Assembly (NCBI GenBank): GCA_964034945.1
Contig: OZ035961.1
Span: 4,756,001 to 4,820,000, forward strand
DNA: 64,000 nt
DNA from: Chrysopilus asiliformis
Lineage: Eukaryota; Arthropoda; Insecta; Diptera; Rhagionidae
Reading direction: 5' to 3'
Made by a program: the position numbers and the translations under genes. Position 1 is the first letter of the stretch. Each line of letters starts with the position of its first letter. The notes under the pieces were generated by a model. It was not told where the DNA came from, did no database searches, and saw only the letters and a program-made list of their open reading frames with translations. This document shows positions 59,301-64,000 of the stretch, one piece after another.

Positions 59301-62300
59301 CCTATATATAGTTTTAGTCAAGATTTTCGTTTATTTTTTAGCAATAACTGAAAGTTAGTTGAAAATTATTGTCCAACGATGACAGAAAATAAGTTTTAGT
59401 GAAAATTTAAACCATAGAATTTGTTTTAATGCAGTGGATATGCTAAAAATCCGCAAAAAAAATAATGCATGGATAAATCCATACCAAGTGAACGAGTAAA
59501 AAAAATTGTTTGCTCGGATTTCTGTCAAATTTGGTCCCCTAGATTGAATGGGGAACAAATTGAGACTATAAAATCAAAATTTTGTTTAGGAATTTCTTTG
59601 GTATATTTAAAACATGAAAAAAGCTATAATTGCCAATCTGGCAATTATTGAAAACCCGTATGGTGATTTAAGTGAACAGCAAACAGTTGTATCAAAATTC
59701 CACTTCGAAGTCAAACTTTCCAATAAGATTTTTTAAAATTTATTCCAATCGGATTTTGATGTATGGAAGTTTTATGTAGAATCATATCCTAAATAACTTT
59801 TGTTCTTGCACTTTTTTGATAAGATGCACCGTTTTTGAGATATTCGCAAAACACTTTTTCGTTCGTATGGGGGGTACCCCCCCTAATGGTCCATTTTTGC
59901 CCATGAACGAGCTTAGCCTCGCATTTTACGAAAAATGGATCCACGCAAAATTTCAAGTCTCTAGCTCAATCCGTGCGCCCGCAATCCGCGCCACAGACGG
60001 ACGGACAAACAGACGGACGGACATGCTAAATTCAACTTTTTTTATCATTCTAAACACACTGGTGTAATTCATTTTTTTGTGTGATGAGATCTTGGCGTTA
60101 CAAACGGTAAGGCAAAGTTAATATACCCTTTGGTTTCACCATACGGGTATAAAAATATGTTCCCGTTGCAGTCCTATTATAAAACATTCCAGGAATGGTT
60201 GCACATTTCGAAGGATTCCAAAGTGCGGTAACGCGACTAAAAATCAGAAATATGAACAAGCGTTGAAGGAACATCAAGTGAGTCAAATTTGAAAATAATT
60301 TAAGAAAAAAAAACTTATTTCCTCGTTCACTTGGTATGGATTCACCCATATGAGTTGCATAAATGTTTTCGTGTAAATAATTTAAACCCTTACCAAGATT
60401 TTACAAAAAAATCTACTCAATTTATGTTAAAATAAGATAACTCTGGAGAACTCAATTTTCCAATTATATTCAACTTTGATAGCGAATAGAATATCCTTAA
60501 AACCATTAGAGAAAACCAATCTCTTTGATCCGAACTCCATTTAGAAACTGATTATTCATTGATGCTTTATTACGACATAATTTCTATAACACCCTCATAT
60601 TATTAAATATCACAGCATCATTAATTTTAAGAGCATATTAAGGTGACACAAAGAACATTCACATTATAGCTTATTAGAATTTTTGTTATTAAAATATAAT
60701 AAAATTTCATATGAAATCGTTTGCCATAATTAGCGAAATGCTCACTTAATAAATTTTTTCTTATGATTTCTGTTGAATTCTAAGATTAAAATAATGATAA
60801 AATTTGTTAAACTAATCCGAAATTTTTACAACAAACAACAAGATATACATATTTTACTTTATAAAAGATGAATTTCTATATCAATGTTAAATTTTCTCTA
60901 GGTATTTTTCAGAATAAGAGGATTTAATGACAAAAGAACAGTTATATTAAGAAATCAGGTATACACAAAACACATTGCATTAAAACTACTGCAATGCAAT
61001 GGAATTTAATCAGCTTGACACTAAAAAATAACCCTTTTTTTTATTACATCAAAAAATTTATAGTTACGTTATTTACATTCAACAATCAGAAAAAAAAGTT
61101 ATAGTCACAATTTTAATATTTTGAACGAATATAACCAATCATGTGTGATGATGATAAATTTTGCATAAATTTTAAAAATGGCTCTAGATTAAAATCAGCT
61201 CAGGTTTCACAATTTTTCGCACATCATCGCATGGAAAAATCAATAAACACATTTAGGACAGATATATTTTCTTTACAGACATTTAAAAACAAAATGAAAA
61301 AAAAAAACAAAATTATCACCTATATAATAAATTACCATTATTTTAATTATTAAAATTAGCTGCGAGTGAAAAATCAATGATTTTTGTGATAAGAAAATTA
61401 TTAATTATGCTTGATTTATATTCCAATAGCTTTTAGTCCGATTACCTTGAGGATGTGTGGATGAGATAATCGTAAAATTAAGGGAAAATCGATTTAGTCT
61501 GATATAGGGTCATTTTTCTTCGACTCTGCTCTTCTTCAGTTGTTATACAATATCATTTTTCATAATTTAAGCCTCTATTTTTGTGTGAGTTAGGACAAAA
61601 GGTTTTTAAATTTGTACACCGTTGAAAAGTTATTTTTGATAGATTTTATATTATTTTATAAAATAAAAAAAAATTGATATGAAATTGCCACAAAACTAAA
61701 CAAGGTAACAGGGGTTTTTAAATAAGTATTATAGTAAACTAAACTCAAAGAATTTGCATCTGAAAAAATTTACTCTGGGAAATTTTAAATCGTAATATCG
61801 ATGTACAGGCGTCCCCTGATTTAAAATGCCTCAATACAAGGCATTTTGATAAACGACGCTCAATGTTTCGTTAACGGTCTAAGTTTAAAACGACAAAAAC
61901 TTAATTTTCCGACGTTTAAGTTATCAAAATCAACTGGATTTTATTTTTAACACGTTCGTGACATCGTGTACCACTGGTGGTACATGTACAGTTTTTTAAA
62001 ACCGCGCGAGTAAATAGTGCGGTAGTTTTTTTGTGGAAGTAATATAAAAACACGCACCGTGTACCACCGATGGCGCACAACCGCCAGAAAACAAATCGCT
62101 AGTGTACCACCCGTGGTACACGATGTCCAAATGTAAAAAAAGTTGAAAAAGCAAATGTCACGAACGTGTTAAATCATGGAATGGATAACTTATTCCAAAA
62201 TTTTCCATGTATCGTACACATATTCACTTCTATTACTTTTTCCTTCAATTCAACAATCAAGTTTGCATCTCTGATTTTAGCCTATCGATATTGAGCGTTG

Positions 62301-63695
62301 AAAAATCTCCTACCTCTTGGATGGCACAAAAAGACCCCTTAGGAAATACCCTGAACTGATTGGACACAAATTTTAAAACAGTGCCGTAACCAGGACAAAT
62401 ACAAGCGCCTTGGGCAGCATATTTCTACAACGACACTTTTTTAGGGAGGGAAGTTCGCTACATGAAACCTGCGCGACTTTTCTTTCTGTCACCGTAATTT
62501 GAAATTTCATCTTTGAACCCGGTATAGACTTTAAATGCAATTTCGGTCCTTGAGGCGATTATTTGTTTCTAGTTGACACAAATACGGCAATTCCTGATTT
62601 TAGAGAATTTGAAAACTTTCAAAACATCAAAAACACTGGTGTTCTAACATCAATTTCTGATTGCAACAATTAACGATACATTTATTTCATATAAAAGTTT
62701 GTATGAGTTTCACAACAGATTATCAAGTGATTACACTCAAAATTAAAATTAAATTTTAATTGTTTATTTCATAAGCAATCTCTACATCTGAATTTTTAAT
62801 TTAAAATTGTTATACAATATTTTAAAAATTATCACAGTTCATTCATAAGTTCAGCGCTTTCATGACAAAAAGGTAATCCTTAATGGCAATGTTTTCTGTA
62901 AATTTTGTGTGTTTCCGCTGTCATATCTTTTGCAATTGTTTAATGTTGTTTGGATTTAAAACGTTTTTTTTCTGTTAATCTGCCTGTACAAATATTGTAA
63001 TGATATTTTAATAATTTTTAATAAGACTATAATAAATATTTGAATACATTTATTGATTGCGTTAAAATTGAATTTTAGTCAATGAAATATTATTGTAACC
63101 AGAAAAATAATTTATATCCTCTTCTGTTTATTCAACCGATCAACAGGTCGAAGTGACTCCCTGGATAAGCAGTAAACACAACATGGGATTTAGTTTTAAT
63201 CGAAGTACATGGAAAGCTATCCGGACGTGTGCAGAGCATTTTTGTTCATATGACGATTATAATTGGGATTGGTCACTGCAACATGTGTCTCAACAGTGCT
63301 TACAGAATAAATTGCACGCGATGGTTGTTAAAGGGCCTAGAGTTTTCCATATAGGCGAATGGTAAGATATTGTTTGTACGAAAAAAAAATCTGTGGAGGT
63401 GTTTTTTTGATGTTTTTTTTCAATATTTTGAATTTAAAAATTGCTCAAATAATATTTTTTTTTCCTTTTCAGTGGTGTTCATCACAAAAAGAAGAACTGC
63501 GAATCGAATCAAGTGATCTCAAAAGTTCAACAGGTTCTACGAATAGCAAAGAATTCTGGCCAAATGTTTCCAAGGAGTTTAACATTAACTGTCGCTAGTT
63601 TACTTAAGAAGACAAAACTACGAAAAGGCAATGGCGGTTGGGGTGATAAACGTGATCATACACTATGTCTTAATATGACATTACCAACGAGCTAA
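47362..63695 (+). CDS. Mgat2: Alpha-1,6-mannosyl-glycoprotein 2-beta-N-acetylglucosaminyltransferase
   Basis: Twelve exons: 47362-47455, 49082-49201, 49389-49546, 53355-53507, 54157-54245, 54594-54739, 56009-56169, 58188-58541 or -58552, 60172-60277, 60902-60958, 63147-63361 and 63473-63695. All are GT-AG and in frame. Exons 1-7 plus 11-12 give 452 residues, the usual GnT-II length (human about 447). Residues 1-31 form a type II Golgi anchor (RTALIIFLVLFIVLQLHVF). Motifs: RITYLRHLIVSL, TLIVFSHDYY, HPHEFPGVDPGDCPRD, GHYREAAFTQTKHHWWWK, the metal/UDP-GlcNAc EED site in LVLFLEEDHY, CNILSLGTY, KHNMGFSFNRSTW, YDDYNWDWSLQ, FHIGECGVHHKK and GGWGDKRDHTLC. The enzyme adds GlcNAc in beta-1,2 linkage to the alpha-1,6 arm mannose, needed for complex N-glycans. 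Start: a 20-codon upstream extension is open, but the chosen ATG precedes RRRNTFC, a standard cytoplasmic tail. Exons 8-10 are described separately. Confidence 0.95.
47652..47750. mobile_element. Palindromic MITE in Mgat2 intron 1
   Basis: 99 bp with inverted ends AGGCCCTATCACAGAATCCG (identical on both sides) and TAT flanking both sides. The arms continue through ATACGAA. Confidence 0.75.
47906..48548. mobile_element. MITE with GCTC-rich ends in Mgat2 intron 1
   Basis: 643 bp with inverted ends GGGCGCATTCAGTGAACTGA / GGTCGCATTCAGTGAACTGA, and AAT on both sides (47903-47905, 48549-48551). GAGCCGCTCA words cluster near both ends, typical of subterminal transposase sites. Confidence 0.75.
50574..51039 (-). 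mobile_element. Non-autonomous Helitron, copy 1, complete ends
   Basis: Read on the minus strand: A|TCATACTAATATATAAAA at the 5' end, a GTCTGTCT stretch, and an ACGGCTAAACCGATTGACTT block. It finishes with a hairpin of CCCGGCAACGACGGG, spacer TATGCAAG and CTAG|T. A 5' TC, 3' hairpin plus CTRR and insertion between A and T are the textbook Helitron features. 466 bp. It lies in Mgat2 intron 3 and includes runs of C. Confidence 0.85.
51175..51433. mobile_element. TTAA-bounded MITE, family 3 (Mgat2 intron 3)
   Basis: 259 bp, TTAA at 51171-51174 and 51434-51437, inverted ends CCCTCATACTGTCC / CTCTCATACTGTCC. It contains repeated GGGTCAT words (TGGGTCATAATGGGTCATT). Confidence 0.85.
52233..53029. 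mobile_element. MITE with GGGTATTCATGA-type ends (Mgat2 intron 3)
   Basis: 797 bp. Left end AAGGGTGTTCATGAAA, right end in reverse TAGGGGTATTCATGAAA. It shares internal blocks with 56815-57255 in inverted order (GAGGTGGTAAAC, GCGTAATTTTACGAGGTTGT) and may hold another insertion, given its extra length. Confidence 0.7.
53832..53952. mobile_element. TTAA-bounded MITE, family 4 (Mgat2 intron 4)
   Basis: 121 bp, TTAA at 53828-53831 and 53953-53956, inverted ends CCTTTAGACTGCC / CCTTTAGACTACC. Contains a CCCCATTCGGGG-type palindrome. Confidence 0.8.
54854..55110. mobile_element. TTAA-bounded MITE, family 5, decayed right end
   Basis: TTAA at 54850-54853 precedes CACGTTGGCTACCA. The right side has TGGTAGCCAAC, but the expected GTG-TTAA is replaced by AAAAACC. 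GTGAGTCACC / GGTGACTCAC form an inner inverted pair. It lies in Mgat2 intron 6. Confidence 0.6.
56815..57255. mobile_element. MITE with GGGTATTCATGG ends (Mgat2 intron 7)
   Basis: 441 bp with perfect ends GGGTATTCATGG / CCATGAATACCC. It carries CCTCGTAAACTACGTAAG and AACCTCGTAAAATTACGCAA, shared with 52233-53029 in the opposite direction. Near the right end are ACGCAAATACGCATTCAG-type repeats. Confidence 0.75.
59469..60349. repeat. 28-bp inverted repeats around Mgat2 exon 9
   Basis: 59469-59496 and 60322-60349 are reverse complements with two mismatches (core AATCCATACCAAGTGAACGA). They enclose a Helentron copy and exon 9. They may be the ends of a decayed transposon or pairing arms in the pre-mRNA. 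Confidence 0.6.
59610..60155 (-). mobile_element. DINE-1-like Helentron-associated repeat, copy G
   Basis: Nearly complete copy with a short GACG/GACA microsatellite. Its TATACCC end lies about 17 bp before the exon 9 acceptor at 60171. Confidence 0.75.
61951..62168. mobile_element. TTAA-bounded MITE, family 2, copy 2
   Basis: 218 bp with TTAA at 61947-61950 and 62169-62172. Same orientation as the copy at 31286-31503 and identical except for two transitions. It lies in Mgat2 intron 10. Confidence 0.9.
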
Positions 63696-64000
63696 TTTAA
63701 AGCCATCTTAAAAGTTTAGTTAAAAAATACAAACAATTGAAAAATTATTCTTACTAGCGATAAGTGTAAAATCATATATAAAAAAATCTCCATTGTATAT
63801 AGAACTTAATACAAAAGTTTTACCACTCTCTTGATGTCTAAAAAAAAATCAATCTTTTAAAAAAAATTAACAAACATTTTTTCAAAAAGAAATGAATCAT
63901 GTAGAGAAAATTACTTTCTTGAATTGATATTTAAATGTGAGAAATCTCACATGAAATCGTTATGAATTTGAATCTCATGCAACTATCGAAAGTTTTTTTT
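63696..64000. other. Mgat2 3' flank
   Basis: AT-rich 3' UTR and flank. I saw no canonical AATAAA close to the stop, so the transcript end is probably further on or uses a variant signal. Confidence 0.4.

Larger units (their letters stand above)
58188..60958 (+). other. Mgat2: Mgat2 exons 8-10, in-frame optional cassettes
   Basis: Exon 8 (58188-58541, 354 nt) begins TNKKAYYGQYAAAS, then is Asn-rich (NTNNNNRNIVNNNNK), Gly-rich (DGGDGGRTSGGGGGS), and ends SLYSIYQK. An 11-nt-longer donor at 58553 fits exon 9 (60172-60277, ending KCGNATKNQKYEQALKEHQ), which needs that phase. Exon 10 (60902-60958, 57 nt) encodes VFFRIRGFNDKRTVILRNQ. All sit between exons 7 and 11, which join in phase zero without them. 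Skipping all, or including 8 short, 8 long plus 9, 10, or combinations, keeps the frame. They fall between the SLGTY strand and the VEVTPW segment, so they would extend a surface loop. Whether they are alternative or constitutive cannot be seen from DNA. Confidence 0.7.

Noticed and set aside
1..64000. tRNA and rRNA genes
   Set aside because: I looked for A/B-box and cloverleaf patterns and conserved rRNA blocks by eye and found none that convinced me; a tRNAscan or Infernal run would be decisive.

Overview
This is eukaryotic, AT-rich DNA from an insect, most likely a dipteran. Two conserved animal genes can be rebuilt exon by exon with GT-AG introns and open frames across every junction, and a third gene is an insect antigen-5 protein. 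The repeat content (DINE-1-like Helentron elements, TTAA-bounded MITEs, a mariner, a CR1/Jockey-type retrotransposon) also fits a dipteran. A nematoceran such as a fungus gnat is a guess, not shown by the sequence.

Layout. About 1.1-2.7 kb: a four-exon secreted antigen-5/CAP gene on the plus strand with a TATA box and a poly(A) signal. 4.7-8.25 kb: the complete eight-exon RacGAP (tumbleweed/MgcRacGAP orthologue) on the minus strand, 616 codons. 8.6-24.3 kb: mostly intergenic and repeat-filled, with two weak coding candidates, several palindromic MITEs, a hAT-type element with 8-bp target duplications, and several Helentron-like repeats. 25-31.1 kb: a near full-length non-LTR retrotransposon whose ORF2 is split by a MITE. 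33.2-34.6 kb: a 124-bp-arm palindrome followed by about seven units of a 122-bp tandem repeat. 37-38.2 kb: a large MITE with a TTAA-type MITE nested in one arm. 41-42.3 kb: a mariner with an intact transposase. 47.3-63.7 kb: the Mgat2 gene (Golgi N-acetylglucosaminyltransferase II), twelve coding exons, with introns full of MITEs.

The genes do not form a pathway. RacGAP acts in cytokinesis, Mgat2 in Golgi N-glycan maturation, and the antigen-5 protein is secreted. The most interesting gene-level observation is in Mgat2. Exons 8-10 add 118 to 176 residues, partly Asn/Gly-rich, between two exons that already join in phase to give a normal-length enzyme. Every plausible combination of these cassettes keeps the frame. 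One cassette acceptor lies about 17 bp from a Helentron insertion.

The rest of the interest lies in transposon archaeology. At least seven TTAA-flanked insertions represent six unrelated terminal sequences, with no piggyBac transposase in the window. One pair differs at only 2 of 218 positions. Several insertions are nested and can be ordered in time. All family names rest on motifs, ends and target duplications read by eye; no database search was possible.
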